From positions 124,001 through 188,000 of the forward strand of contig JASMHC010000018.1 in NCBI GenBank assembly GCA_030750975.1: 64,000 nt of DNA, given 5' to 3'. This DNA comes from Paracoccaceae bacterium (GTDB lineage: Bacteria > Pseudomonadota > Alphaproteobacteria > Rhodobacterales > Rhodobacteraceae). Positions 45,593 through 54,322 of this stretch are shown here, in pieces. The notes beneath the pieces were generated by a model, which was not told the origin of the DNA, made no database searches, and was given only the letters and a program-made list of their open reading frames with translations. Numbering within the stretch: position 1 is the stretch's first letter; each line of letters opens with the position of its first letter. The translations under genes and the position numbers were made by a program.

Positions 45593-45940
45593 ATGAATAA
45601 GAAATCCGGAACATCGAAGGATGCCGCTGACAAGCTGGTCAGAGGCATTAAGCGCAAGACGCGTAAGCACTATTCAGCCGAGGAAAAGGTCAGGATCGTC
45701 CTGGCGGGATTGCGGGGCGAGGAGAGTATTGCTGCGCTATGCCGCCGCGAGGGTATCGCCGAGAGCCTGTATTACTCTTGGTCAAAGGAATTTCTTGAAG
45801 CTGGCAAGAACCGCCTGGCGGGTGACACGGCGCGACAAGCGACATCCCCTGAAGTTAAAGAGCTGCGGTCTGAATCTGCTGCCCTGAAGGAAGTGGTCGC
45901 CGAACTGACGCTGGAAAACCGGCTGCTCAAAAAAGCATGA
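45593..45940 (+). CDS. IS3-family transposase OrfA
   Basis: A 115-residue protein with a helix-turn-helix (HYSAEEKVRIVLAGLRGEESIAALCRREGIAESLYYSWSKEF) and a C-terminal leucine-zipper-like helix (LRSESAALKEVVAELTLENRLLKK). ATG 45593 follows GGAGCGA. This is the DNA-binding subunit of the IS3 transposase. Confidence 0.93.
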   Translation: MNKKSGTSKDAADKLVRGIKRKTRKHYSAEEKVRIVLAGLRGEESIAALCRREGIAESLYYSWSKEFLEAGKNRLAGDTARQATSPEVKELRSESAALKEVVAELTLENRLLKKA

Positions 45941-45962
45941 TCGGGGATGGGGAGTTCGAAGA

Positions 45963-46944
45963 ATGAGATACCCAGCCTCTGAGAAGCTTGAGATCATTCG
46001 CACGGTCGAGGCCTCGCATCTGCCGACACGGCAAACCCTGAAAATGCTCGGCATCCCCAGCAGCACATATTACGACTGGTATGCCCGGTGGAGCGACGGT
46101 GGCATCGATGCGCTCGCTGATAGGTCTCCCCGGCCAAGGTCGGTCTGGAACCGCATCTCGGACTAGGTGCGCGAGGATGTTGTCGACTTTGCCCTAGAGC
46201 ACGAGGACCTGACGCCCCCGGGAACTGGCGGTCAAATACACCGATGAGAAGCGCTACTTCGTCTCGGAATCGTCAGTTTATCGCATTCTGAGTGCTGAGG
46301 ATCTGATCACGGCACCGGCTCATGTTGTGATCCGTGCAGCCGATGAGTTCCGGGACAAGACAACCAGGCCGAACGAGCTCTGGCAGACGGACTTCACCTA
46401 TCTCAAGGTTATTGGCTGGGGCTGGTTCTATCTCAGCACCATCCTTGATGATTACAGCCGTTACATCATTGCCTGGAAGCTTTGCACCACGATGAAAGCC
46501 AAGGATGTCACCGACACGCTGGAAATGGCGTTGGTGGCCTCGGGCTGCGATCAGGCCATAGTCGTGCACAAGCCAAGGCTACTCAGCGATAACGGCTCGT
46601 CCTATGTCGCCGCCGACCTGGCTGACTATCTCGATGACAAGGGTATGGATCACGTTCGTGGTGCGCCACATCACCCGCAGACGCAGGGCAAGATCGAACG
46701 CTGGCATCAGACGATGAAGAACCGGGTTCTACTAGAGAATTACTTTTTACCCGGTGATCTTGAGAGGCAGATCGATGCCTTCGTCAATCACTACAACAGT
46801 CACCGTTACCACGAGAGCCTGGCCAACCTGACCCCCGCCGACGTCTATCATGGACGAGGCGCAAAAATCCTGGAAATGAGAGAGGAGTTCAAAAAACAGA
46901 CAATCAGAAAACGCAGGTTGCAGCACCAATCCGCTGCCGCCTAA
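45963..46944 (+). pseudogene. IS3-family transposase OrfB, inactivated
   Basis: The first frame (45963-46166) ends at an in-frame TAG where homologues carry a sense codon. A further one-base insertion in the C-run at about 46216-46220 moves the rest to another frame. The downstream part keeps the rve DDE core (QTDFTYL, LLSDNGSSYV, HPQTQGKIERWH) to 46944. With two separate lesions the copy cannot move on its own. Confidence 0.88.
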
Positions 46945-47018
46945 ACTCGAACAGAAACTGAACCAGAGCCTCCGTTACGAAATCGCCTCAGCAATCCGAA
47001 AAACTCTGAAGACGGACA

Positions 47019-48101
47019 CCCCTCATCGGCAATTGGTGTTGTGCCGGATTGAGAGACCTCATGCAGCTTGCGACGCGCATGTGCCCAGCAGTAAGCCAAC
47101 CGCACATCTTGAGCTGGCCGTTTGAGCAGCCGGTTGTAGCCCGCATAGCCGTCGACTTGCAGGGTGCCGGAGAAGCCTTGCAGGATATTCTCGGCATATT
47201 GACCGGAGCGGCCCGGCGCGTAGGTAAAGACCACTCCGGGCGGGTCTTCGCCGCCCCATGGTCGGTCATCACGGGCGAGCGCCCAGAAATATCCGGTTTT
47301 GGTCTTTCTCCGTCCCGGATCGAGAACCGGGGCTGTGGTCTCGTCCATGAACAGCTTCGAGGACTTCTTCAAGTTAGACAGCAGCGCCTCGTAAACCGGG
47401 GTCAGCTCAAAGGCTGCCCTTCCGACCCAGGCCGCGAGTGTTGAGCGATCGAGATCAATGCGCTGACGGCTGTATATCTGGGCTTGCCTATAAAGAGGAA
47501 GATGGTCGGCATACTTCGATACAATCACATGCGCCACAGTGGCTTCCGTCGGCATGCCACCTGCGATCAGATGCGCAGGGGCTGGAGCCTGAGCGATCCC
47601 GCCCTCACAGGAGCGGCAGGCATACTTCGGGCGTCGGGTCACAATGACCGTGAACTGGGCAGGAACGATGTCGAGGCGTTCACTGACATCCTCACCAATC
47701 ACATGGCGCTCACAGCCGCAGTCGCAGACGATGTTCTCCGGCTCGATGACTTCTTCAATGCGTGGCAGGTGCTTGGGGAAGGATCCCCGGTTGGCTTTGC
47801 GCGTGCGGGGCTTACCCTGAACCCGACGGTCATCCTCTTCATCTTCGGCATGCACCATTTCCTGTGCCGCTTCGATGTCTTCCAGGGCCAGTTCGAATTG
47901 CTCGGGACAGACCTTCTCGGACTTTGCGCCAAACAGAGCCCGCTTGAAGTCAGCGACCAGCTTTTCCAGCCGGACAATGCGATCTTCCTTGCGGGCGATA
48001 ACGCCAGTATGCACGGCAGCCTGCTCTTGCTGAGCAAGGATAATGGCTTTCAGGGCATCAATATCATCGGGAAGATCAGCGGCAGCGTTCATGCCTGTCA
48101 T
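47019..48101 (-). pseudogene. IS66 transposase TnpC, C-terminally truncated
   Basis: About 361 native residues: an N-terminal coiled coil with LEKLVADFKRALFGAKSEKV, the zinc-finger IVCDCGCERHVIGEDVSE, and the catalytic-domain beginning with LFMDETTAPVLDPGRRKTKTGYFW and QVDGYAGYNRL. After SQSGTTPIADEG the frame enters IS3 sequence and stops at 46941. Full TnpC is about 500-530 residues, so the last third including the final catalytic residue is lost. Confidence 0.9.
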
Positions 48102-48146
48102 CTACCAAATCCGGCACCCGGACACCCGCCAGAAAGACCTTGTGAT

Positions 48147-48500
48147 TCACTCTGCCGCAGTCGGTGGACGCGCCGCCAAAGCCTTCACTTTCCGCCAGTC
48201 GAGACCCGCAAACAGCGCTTCAAATTGCGCATGATTGAGCGACATTAACCCGTCCTTGATGGCAGGCCAAGTGAATGTCGTTTCTTCCAGCCGCTTGTAG
48301 GTCATCACCAAACCGGTGCCGTCCCAATAGAGAAGCTTCAACCGATCCGCCCGCTTCGAGCGGAACACAAACACCGTTCCTGTGAACGGTTCCTTGCGCA
48401 ATTCGTTCTTCACCAAGGCTGCCAGCCCGTTATGGCCTTTCCGAAAGTCCACAGGCTTGGTTGCCACCACAATCCGCACCCGGTTCGACGGGAAGATCAT
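48147..48500 (-). CDS. tnpB: IS66 accessory protein TnpB (Orf2)
   Basis: A 117-residue protein with the family hallmark [20 protein letters not shown] at the N-terminus and [24 protein letters not shown] near 45-68. Intact; overlaps tnpA by 4 nt. Confidence 0.94.
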   Translation of the reverse strand: MIFPSNRVRIVVATKPVDFRKGHNGLAALVKNELRKEPFTGTVFVFRSKRADRLKLLYWDGTGLVMTYKRLEETTFTWPAIKDGLMSLNHAQFEALFAGLDWRKVKALAARPPTAAE

Positions 48501-48898
48501 ACAGCACCAATCGCCCGAACGATCTCCGCGATCCGTTTTGCAGGGACGGTCGCATCCAACCGGACAACAGCATCACCAACGGCAATCTCAATCGGACGGC
48601 CTGTCGCTTCGCTTGAAGGCTCCGCACTGCCCGTTAACGGTTCGATAACCACTGGTGCAAATGCAGGCTCCGGCTTCGGCAGAGCAGGCAATACCAGCTT
48701 GCCATCCCGAGCTTGACGCCGCCATTCCGACAAATGGTTTGGCTGCATATCATAGCGGCGGGCAACCTCGTTCACCGTCGCGCCTTCCACCAGCGTCTCG
48801 GCCACAATCCGGGCCTTTACCGCATCCGGCCATCGTCGGTTACCGCGAGGGCCGACAATCTCATCAATGTCTGTGAGAAACTCCGTTGAGTGCTCCAT
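48497..48898 (-). CDS. tnpA: IS66 TnpA (Orf1), HTH protein
   Basis: A 133-residue protein with a transposase-type helix-turn-helix ([40 protein letters not shown]) and a C-terminal segment conserved in IS66 Orf1 ([31 protein letters not shown]). Intact. The region 48954-49185 to its right holds no gene I can support. Confidence 0.92.
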   Translation of the reverse strand: MEHSTEFLTDIDEIVGPRGNRRWPDAVKARIVAETLVEGATVNEVARRYDMQPNHLSEWRRQARDGKLVLPALPKPEPAFAPVVIEPLTGSAEPSSEATGRPIEIAVGDAVVRLDATVPAKRIAEIVRAIGAV

Positions 48899-49185
48899 GG
48901 AGAAAATCCCTGCATAATTACAATACGCACGGATTCGCAGATCAAACGCTCACATGGAAGGTGGGGCCAGAACAACGGTTACAACTCATCTGTTTGCTGT
49001 GAACTGGTTGATGATCCCACTGACCCGAAGCGTAGATCACCTTGTGGTCCATATTTCAGGTGAAGACTCCGAACTTTGCGGGATCCTGCGCAAAATTAGC
49101 GATCGTCTCCCTGGCTCTATAGAATGGATGCACCCCGCCGGATCAACTTTGTGAGCCCGAGGTGGCAAGGCCATATGCAACAATT

Positions 49186-49650
49186 CTAACGGGCTCGTGG
49201 AAGTTTAAGGCGGGATGAGCCACATTGAAACGTCAACTCGAATTCAGAAACGAGGACCGTGACCTTGTCTTCCTTGTGCAAGTAGCTTGAAAGCACTTTG
49301 GCAATTGGGGCCATTCCTTTTGCCTCGAAGACAACCTCTGTCTCCAGCGTGCCGCTCTTGATGTTAACTAAGGTCGACCCACCGGGCATCTCGACTCGAA
49401 AGCCTGTCAGTTCGGGCACAAGCGCGCCCTCTTTAAGCCCTGTACTACGAGCTCCTGCCGGAGCGCGCTTCATTTTTGTTGTTCGGTTCAGCGCCTCAAC
49501 GTGTTCCGAAAGAGCTACTTGCAAAACCTGATCTCCGTGCGGGGACTTGTCAACGGCCGAGAGTTTCGCAAAATCAATGCACGGTTTTGCTATCACTCTC
49601 AAATGTTTGAGGAAACTGCTGGCGCAGAGTATCGGCCAGCCCATTTGCAA
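49186..49650 (-). CDS. Hypothetical protein
   Basis: The frame gives up to 154 residues with no recognised family. The first about 18 residues overlap the upstream gene in another frame, so the true start is probably later, for example GTG at 49596 (VIAKPCIDFAKL). The C-terminal half looks like a beta-rich domain (SGTLETEVVFEAKGMAPIAK, KVTVLVSEFELTFQCG). It lies downstream of and overlaps the gene at 49574-50140, suggesting a two-gene unit in an accessory region. Confidence 0.55.
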   Translation of the reverse strand: MQMGWPILCASSFLKHLRVIAKPCIDFAKLSAVDKSPHGDQVLQVALSEHVEALNRTTKMKRAPAGARSTGLKEGALVPELTGFRVEMPGGSTLVNIKSGTLETEVVFEAKGMAPIAKVLSSYLHKEDKVTVLVSEFELTFQCGSSRLKLPRAR

Positions 49651-50140
49651 AAGAAATAGCTTTGCGAAGACTGGTCTCTATTTCCCTCAGCTTTGCGATA
49701 GCATCAAAATTACCGTCTTCGCGCGCCGAACTCTCAACAGAATCCTTGAAGAAAGTGTGACAAAGATAGTTTCGAGAATCGAGCGCATCCTGAAGGACGT
49801 GCAGAAACGCAGATGGGCCGCCAGGCGTGACGTGAAGGCGTGACTCAAGTGCTTTTTTCAATTCTCCCATCGACCCGTTTTGTACCAACAGAGTAATCTG
49901 ACCCACTTGGGCGCGAATATTTTGGCGAAATCGCTCGTTCACAGGTTGGGATTTTACTGCCGTTGAGCCAAGTGTTGATTCCTCTATCAATGTTTCAATT
50001 TCTTTGGAGGCGATGTCCTTCTGCCAGCCCGACTCAATCATGAAAAGCATCATGATTGGAATTGTCAGAGCCTGCTCCAACATTTGCGAAAGCTCTAGTG
50101 CTTCGCCCGCGATGCGATAGATTTCTTCCTGTTCACTCAT
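49574..50140 (-). CDS. Hypothetical helical protein
   Basis: A 188-residue, mostly alpha-helical and acidic protein (EEIYRIAGEALELSQMLEQALTIPIMMLF near the start; RNYLCHTFFKDSVES near 135; LREIETSLRKAISFANGLADTLRQ near the end). The RNYLxHxFF pattern is seen in small proteins of unknown function in mobile regions. ATG 50140 has GGAG 6 nt upstream. Function unknown; no catalytic motif seen. Confidence 0.65.
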   Translation of the reverse strand: MSEQEEIYRIAGEALELSQMLEQALTIPIMMLFMIESGWQKDIASKEIETLIEESTLGSTAVKSQPVNERFRQNIRAQVGQITLLVQNGSMGELKKALESRLHVTPGGPSAFLHVLQDALDSRNYLCHTFFKDSVESSAREDGNFDAIAKLREIETSLRKAISFANGLADTLRQQFPQTFESDSKTVH

Positions 50141-50185
50141 TGGGGCTCCAACTCTACTTTTTAGCCTCTTTCCCAACCGAGTAAC

Positions 50186-50816
50186 TCAAATCTCCCGCGC
50201 GAACCAGCGGATGCGGCCGATGATGTGGATTTCCTCGGCGCTGCGCTCATAAGGGCTGTAGAAGCCGTTGTCCGAGATCACGCGTACCGCTGGGGGATCG
50301 CTGTTGGGTACATGCTCAAGCCGCTTGGCCACCAAGCCCATGCCGTCATCCAGCACAAAGATCCCGGGCGGGTTCGGCGCGCGGCGAGTCATGTCGACTA
50401 GAATGGTGTCGCCGTCCAGAAGGGTCGGCGCCATGCTGTCGCCTTCCACATGCATGATGCGCAATTGCGACGGACTGGCCTTCAGGCTGCCCTTTATCCA
50501 GGAGCGGCGGAAGTGATAGGCACGGCCGGGCGTGTCGTGATCCTCGGTCACCACCGCGCCGCCGCCCATCGATGGGCGCGGACTGGCATGCGCAATCGCC
50601 ACGAAGGTCTCATCGGGGTTCTCGATGAAGGGCGGCTCACCCTCAACCTCACCGATGCCGTGGATCAGCCATTCCCGCTCCACCGTCAGCACGCGGGCGA
50701 CCTCTGCCAGCTTATCGATGCCGGGTCACGCAATGCGCGACACACGCGATACCGGTTGATTTTGGGCCGCTTCAATTGACGCGATGCGTTTCAGCGTGGT
50801 TGGTCTGTTTTTGCAT
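50186..50816 (-). pseudogene. S24 (LexA/CI-like) phage-type repressor, broken
   Basis: The C-terminal S24 peptidase domain is intact (HVEGDSMAPTLLDGDTILVDMTRR with the catalytic Ser, then GLVAKRL with the Lys). Upstream in the same frame an HTH-like stretch (PVSRVSRIA, stop, PGIDKLAEVARVLTVEREWLIHG) is interrupted by TGA at 50726-50728. The likely ATG at 50816 is also one base out of frame across a run of five A (TTTTT at 50808-50812). A shorter product from 50692 would lack the DNA-binding part. The 5' end is uncertain. Confidence 0.7.
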
Positions 50817-50974
50817 GCGAAAAAAGGCAAATCGTCGTCATATGCGCGATACTGGGCTTTAGCGTCGTTTCCGCATTCTCTGCCATTTGGCCAACGTAAA
50901 CATATGAAACAAATGACAGACCCAACATACGTTGTTATCAAAACCGCAACGAACAATCGAAAGAGTGTCACCAC

Positions 50975-51661
50975 ATGTGCCTATCACAAGAAGTCAGTTT
51001 TGCGGCCAGCGCGTTTTTGGTGGTTGGCGGAACCTATGCCGTATCCCGCGCCTGGAAGACCAATGCGCGTTACCTGCCTGTCGCGCTGATGCCGGTTTTT
51101 GCTGGCGCACAACAGTTCATGGAAGGCAACGTCTGGTGGGGCGTAAATTCCGGCGACCCTGCCACAACTCTGGTCAGTGCGCTTGGCTTTATTTTCTTCA
51201 CCTGGTTCATGTGGCCGTTCTGGATTCCGCTTGCCTCGTATGTGTTGGAACCGCCTGACAGCCGACGCCGTCCGTGGATGGCGGCAATGTCCGTGATCGG
51301 ATTGGCCTTTGGACTGGCGCTTTATGTGCCGCACCTTGCCAATCCCGATTGGGTGCAGGTGACGGTCAATCAGAACAGCCTTGCCTATGAAGGCACGATG
51401 ATCCTTGATTACCTGATGCCGCGCTGGATGACCTATGTGATTTACCTTGCGCTGATCATCGTGCCGCCGCTTATTTCGACCTATTACCACATGCGCTGGT
51501 TCGCGCTGACCATCGTCGCGGTGGTCGTGGTCGATATTCTGTTCCTGCGCTACGCCTATATCTCGTTCTTCTGCCTGTTGGCCGGATTGGGGACGCTGCA
51601 CTTGATTTATATCATTGCCCGCAACAAATGTTCGCGAGAATGTCCGGTTTTATTTGCCTGA
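50975..51661 (+). CDS. DUF6629-family integral membrane protein
   Basis: A 228-residue protein with six to seven helices. It starts MCLSQEVSFAASAFLVVGG, very like the MCFS-A-SF start of DUF6629, followed by FAGAQQFMEGNVWWG near residue 45. Function is unknown. It ends 32 nt before the sigma factor ATG and may be co-transcribed with it. Confidence 0.75.
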   Translation: MCLSQEVSFAASAFLVVGGTYAVSRAWKTNARYLPVALMPVFAGAQQFMEGNVWWGVNSGDPATTLVSALGFIFFTWFMWPFWIPLASYVLEPPDSRRRPWMAAMSVIGLAFGLALYVPHLANPDWVQVTVNQNSLAYEGTMILDYLMPRWMTYVIYLALIIVPPLISTYYHMRWFALTIVAVVVVDILFLRYAYISFFCLLAGLGTLHLIYIIARNKCSRECPVLFA

Positions 51662-51693
51662 CAAGAAAGCTGGATACGGTCGAAAGGTGGCGT

Positions 51694-52320
51694 ATGACCA
51701 CACTCGGGAAAAACGACAATTCCGTACTGACCGGCAAGCCGGACCCGCTGGGGCTGGCTGTTTCGTCCGGTCGTGATCCTTTTCTCGGGTTTCTTGTAAA
51801 GCGTCTTGGAAATCGGGCTGATGCAGAGGATGTGCTGCAAGAATTTTGCATCCGTGTGCTGGCGCGCAAGGACCAATTGCGCGACGCTGAGCGGATGGAT
51901 GCCTGGCTTTATGCGGTCTTGCGCTCGGCGCTGAACGATCACTATCGCAAAACCGGCCGGTCGCGGCGGCTTAAAGATGCCGTGGCGCTGGAAATGGAAA
52001 CAAGTCCAACGACGGCCGAGTCTGCCGAGGCGATGAACACCGTGTGCCACTGCGTCAAGGGATTGGTAAGGGAATTGCGTCCGGCCGATGCCGACCTGAT
52101 CCGGCGCATCGACATCGAAGAGCATGACCGCGCAATGGTCGCCCAGGAACTGAACCTCAAACCCGGTGCTCTGAACGTGCGCCTGCACCGCGCCCGCGCC
52201 GCGTTGCGCGACATCCTGCTCGATCATTGCGGCTGCTGTTGCGAACACGGGTTCGACGATTGCTCGTGCCCGCCGGCGGGCTGCGATCAGCCATCGGAAC
52301 AGACTACCTGTGCGCATTGA
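51694..52320 (+). CDS. ECF-like sigma-70 family factor with Cys-rich C-terminus
   Basis: A 208-residue protein. Region 2 is near residues 28-95 (FLGFLVKRLGNRADAEDVLQEFCIRVLAR; LYAVLRSALNDHYRKTGR), and region 4 is near 120-175 (DIEEHDRAMVAQELNLKPGALNVRLHRARAALRDIL). The last about 30 residues hold nine cysteines (CGCCCEHGFDDCSC, CDQ, CAH), which could bind zinc or copper. ATG 51694 follows GAAAGGTGG. No separate anti-sigma gene is seen nearby, so the tail may be the sensor. Confidence 0.85.
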   Translation: MTTLGKNDNSVLTGKPDPLGLAVSSGRDPFLGFLVKRLGNRADAEDVLQEFCIRVLARKDQLRDAERMDAWLYAVLRSALNDHYRKTGRSRRLKDAVALEMETSPTTAESAEAMNTVCHCVKGLVRELRPADADLIRRIDIEEHDRAMVAQELNLKPGALNVRLHRARAALRDILLDHCGCCCEHGFDDCSCPPAGCDQPSEQTTCAH

Positions 52321-52344
52321 CCGACGGGCCGATCCCGCCCGTCC

Positions 52345-52372
52345 GTAACAATCGTCGAGTTGTGGCGTCTAC
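52345..52372 (+). promoter_or_regulatory. Candidate ECF promoter 1
   Basis: GTAAC (52345-52349), 16 bp, CGTCTAC (52366-52372). The same pattern recurs at 54238-54265. Transcription would start near 52379, which supports the downstream start chosen for the next gene. Confidence 0.55.
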
Positions 52373-52414
52373 GCATTTATGGGGGCCGACCCTGAAATGC
52401 AGGAGACATCACCG

Positions 52415-52786
52415 ATGGCTGTTGGAAAGCAAACCTGTTCAGGTCTGGATATTGACGACACACGTTTCAGCGCTGAATTTCGCACCGTGATAAATGCGCT
52501 GTTTTGCACCTGTTTTGGTGCTTTGGAAAGCCGGACCGACCAATTGGCACGAGAGCTGTTTCGGCGTGTAGAATTGCAGGACATGCCCTTGGAGGAAGCT
52601 GCGGACGCGCTTGAAGTGACGTATTCGGAAGCCAAGGAAATCCTGGCCAAGGTCAGGCGTGAAATCGTGGTTGCTCTTGCACTTGGGCTTTGCGCATCAC
52701 CCAGAACGCAATCGGGCGATGAAGACAGCCCTCGCGGGTGCGGCTGCGGATCGGATCAAACCCGATCATTCCTGCAAGCGTCGTGA
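52415..52786 (+). CDS. Small Cys-containing protein with an HTH-like segment
   Basis: A 123-residue protein, not a known family to me. The middle reads like sigma region-4 HTH or a small regulator (LARELFRRVELQDMPLEEAADALEVTYSEAKEILAKVRREIVVAL). Cysteines occur near the N-terminus (KQTCSG), in LFCTCFG and in a tail GCGCGSDQ. ATG 52415 has GGAG about 9 nt upstream; earlier ATGs at 52379 and 52397 are too close to the predicted transcription start. It could be a partner or regulator of the Cys-rich sigma factor (inference). Confidence 0.65.
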   Translation: MAVGKQTCSGLDIDDTRFSAEFRTVINALFCTCFGALESRTDQLARELFRRVELQDMPLEEAADALEVTYSEAKEILAKVRREIVVALALGLCASPRTQSGDEDSPRGCGCGSDQTRSFLQAS

Positions 52787-52841
52787 CCTTCGTTAATACG
52801 ACAAGAAATCAGCGACGTATTGAAAAACCGGAGAAGAAAGA

Positions 52842-54173
52842 ATGAAACAGCAACTCATTACACATGAAAGGCAAACCGGGCTGACCGCTCCGGTAACGCT
52901 ATGGCTTTTCGACCGGGTTTTGCGATCGGTTATTCGTACCGGCACATTAACAATTCGCCTGCCGGATGGCGAAATTCGCTCGTATGGTCGGGGCGAACCC
53001 AGAAGCGGTGTTGCCATTCATGACTGGCGAACCCTGCGCCGGATCGCCCTTCACCCAGACCTTGCTGTGGGCGAAGCGTTCATGGATGGCGGCCTGACCG
53101 TGGATCACGGAGATCTCTACGGGTTTCTTTCCCTGTTGATCGGCAACGTCGGAGAAGGACAGACACACTGGCTTCGGCAGCTACACAGGTCATTGCGCGT
53201 CACCCTGCGACGGTTTCTGGTTTATAATCCGGTGGGTCAGGCCCAGAAGAATGTGGCGCATCACTATGATCTGAGTGACGATTTGTTTGAATTGTTTCTC
53301 GACCCGGAACGGCAATATTCCTGCGGGTATTTCGTAACGCCGGACGACAGCCTGGAACAAGCCCAAGAACAGAAACTGCGCCATATCGCAGCCAAATTGC
53401 GGCTGGCGCCCGGGCAAAAGGTTCTTGATATCGGATGCGGCTGGGGCGGGCTGGGGATGTTCCTTGCGCGTGTCAGCGGGGCCGATGTCACCGGTATCAC
53501 GCTGTCTAAAGAGCAACAGCGCTACGCGGCCTCGCGTGCGGCACAACACTCCACCAATGGTCAAGCTAAATTCGAATTGCGGGACTATCGCCTTGAGGCA
53601 GAGAAATATGACCGGATCGTATCTGTCGGTATGTTCGAACACGTCGGAGCCGGGCATTACCACGAGTTCTTTAACAAGCTGTCCAGCCTTCTCAAAGATG
53701 ATGGAATCGCGTTGGTACACACAATTGCAAACGTCTCGCCGCCCGACGGTCCGCAACCCTGGCTTCAAAAATACATCTTTCCTGGCGGCTATATTCCGTC
53801 GCTTTCAGAAATCGCTCCGGCCATTGAACAATCCGGTCTGATCCTTACCGATCTGGAAAACCTGCGACTGCACTATGCCGAGACGTTAAAAGCGTGGCGG
53901 ATGAATTTCATGGCACAAAGGGCCAAAGCCGTCGATCTTTACGATGAACGGTTCTGCCGCATGTGGGAATTCTATCTTGCAGCTTGCGAGGCCGGATTCC
54001 GTCTGAACGGTTTGGTCGTTTTCCAGATCCAGCTTGCCAAACAGATCGACGCGGTGCCGATGACGCGCAGTTATATCGAGCAGGAAGAGCAGAACCTTGC
54101 GAAGGCTGCCAGTGACGAGCAAACTCGCAAATTCCGGTTCGGTTGGGCGTCAGGTGCGGAAGGACGGAATTGA
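52842..54173 (+). CDS. cfa: Cyclopropane-fatty-acyl-phospholipid synthase
   Basis: A SAM-dependent enzyme adding a methylene bridge to unsaturated acyl chains in the membrane. It has 443 residues. The N-terminal lipid-binding part is followed by AHHYDLSDDLFELFLDPERQYSCGYF near 139-164, the SAM motif VLDIGCGWGGLGMFLA near 192-207, and IVSVGMFEHVGAGHY near 260-274. GGAGAAAG precedes the ATG. A stress role (acid, oxidants) fits the neighbouring sigma factor. Confidence 0.95.
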   Translation: MKQQLITHERQTGLTAPVTLWLFDRVLRSVIRTGTLTIRLPDGEIRSYGRGEPRSGVAIHDWRTLRRIALHPDLAVGEAFMDGGLTVDHGDLYGFLSLLIGNVGEGQTHWLRQLHRSLRVTLRRFLVYNPVGQAQKNVAHHYDLSDDLFELFLDPERQYSCGYFVTPDDSLEQAQEQKLRHIAAKLRLAPGQKVLDIGCGWGGLGMFLARVSGADVTGITLSKEQQRYAASRAAQHSTNGQAKFELRDYRLEAEKYDRIVSVGMFEHVGAGHYHEFFNKLSSLLKDDGIALVHTIANVSPPDGPQPWLQKYIFPGGYIPSLSEIAPAIEQSGLILTDLENLRLHYAETLKAWRMNFMAQRAKAVDLYDERFCRMWEFYLAACEAGFRLNGLVVFQIQLAKQIDAVPMTRSYIEQEEQNLAKAASDEQTRKFRFGWASGAEGRN

Positions 54174-54237
54174 CTGCCCTTCAAAACCCGGTGGGAAGAT
54201 TTAGGGCGGCCCCGGATTTTTTACCGAATGGCGTTTT

Positions 54238-54265
54238 GTAATGTGATCGCGTCGCGAGCGTCTAC
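54238..54265 (+). promoter_or_regulatory. Candidate ECF promoter 2
   Basis: GTAAT (54238-54242), 16 bp, CGTCTAC (54259-54265), matching candidate promoter 1 in both boxes and spacing. It lies 58 nt upstream of the DUF5676 gene and could drive the downstream CBS-ABC genes as well. Confidence 0.55.
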
Positions 54266-54322
54266 ACATCAAACCCGTATGAACCAATCACGGTCGCTGC
54301 GGTCTAATGAAGGATGTTCGCC

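Larger units (their letters stand above)
45508..47018 (+). mobile_element. IS3-family insertion sequence (degenerate)
   Basis: About 1.5 kb with orfA and a broken orfB. Candidate terminal inverted repeats are TGTCTGACGTCAG (45508-45520) and, on the minus strand, TGTCCGTCTTCAG (47018-47006), matching 10 of 13. The right end sits inside the IS66 tnpC gene and the left end inside the stub gene at 45456. No matching target duplication is seen, so a deletion followed or accompanied insertion. Confidence 0.8.
47019..48953 (-). mobile_element. IS66-family insertion sequence, truncated by IS3
   Basis: The standard tnpA-tnpB-tnpC order is present on the minus strand. The right end is a plausible IS66 terminal sequence GTGAGCGTTTGATC (48953 leftwards). 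The left end is missing because tnpC is cut by the IS3 element at 47018/47019. Confidence 0.85.

Noticed and set aside
45929-45935. AAAAAAG as a programmed -1 frameshift signal joining IS3 orfA to orfB
   Set aside because: The run matches a known slippery motif, but orfB is not in the -1 frame of orfA; it has its own ATG at 45963.
24990-48953. Flanking direct repeat (att site) of the tRNA-Ser 3' end bounding an island
   Set aside because: By eye I found no second copy of the GTTCGAATCCCTG...CCGCCA end downstream, so an integrated-island boundary is not claimed.
48954-49154. A 66-codon + strand frame next to the IS66 end
   Set aside because: It starts at the IS edge, has no clear ribosome-binding site and no recognised family.
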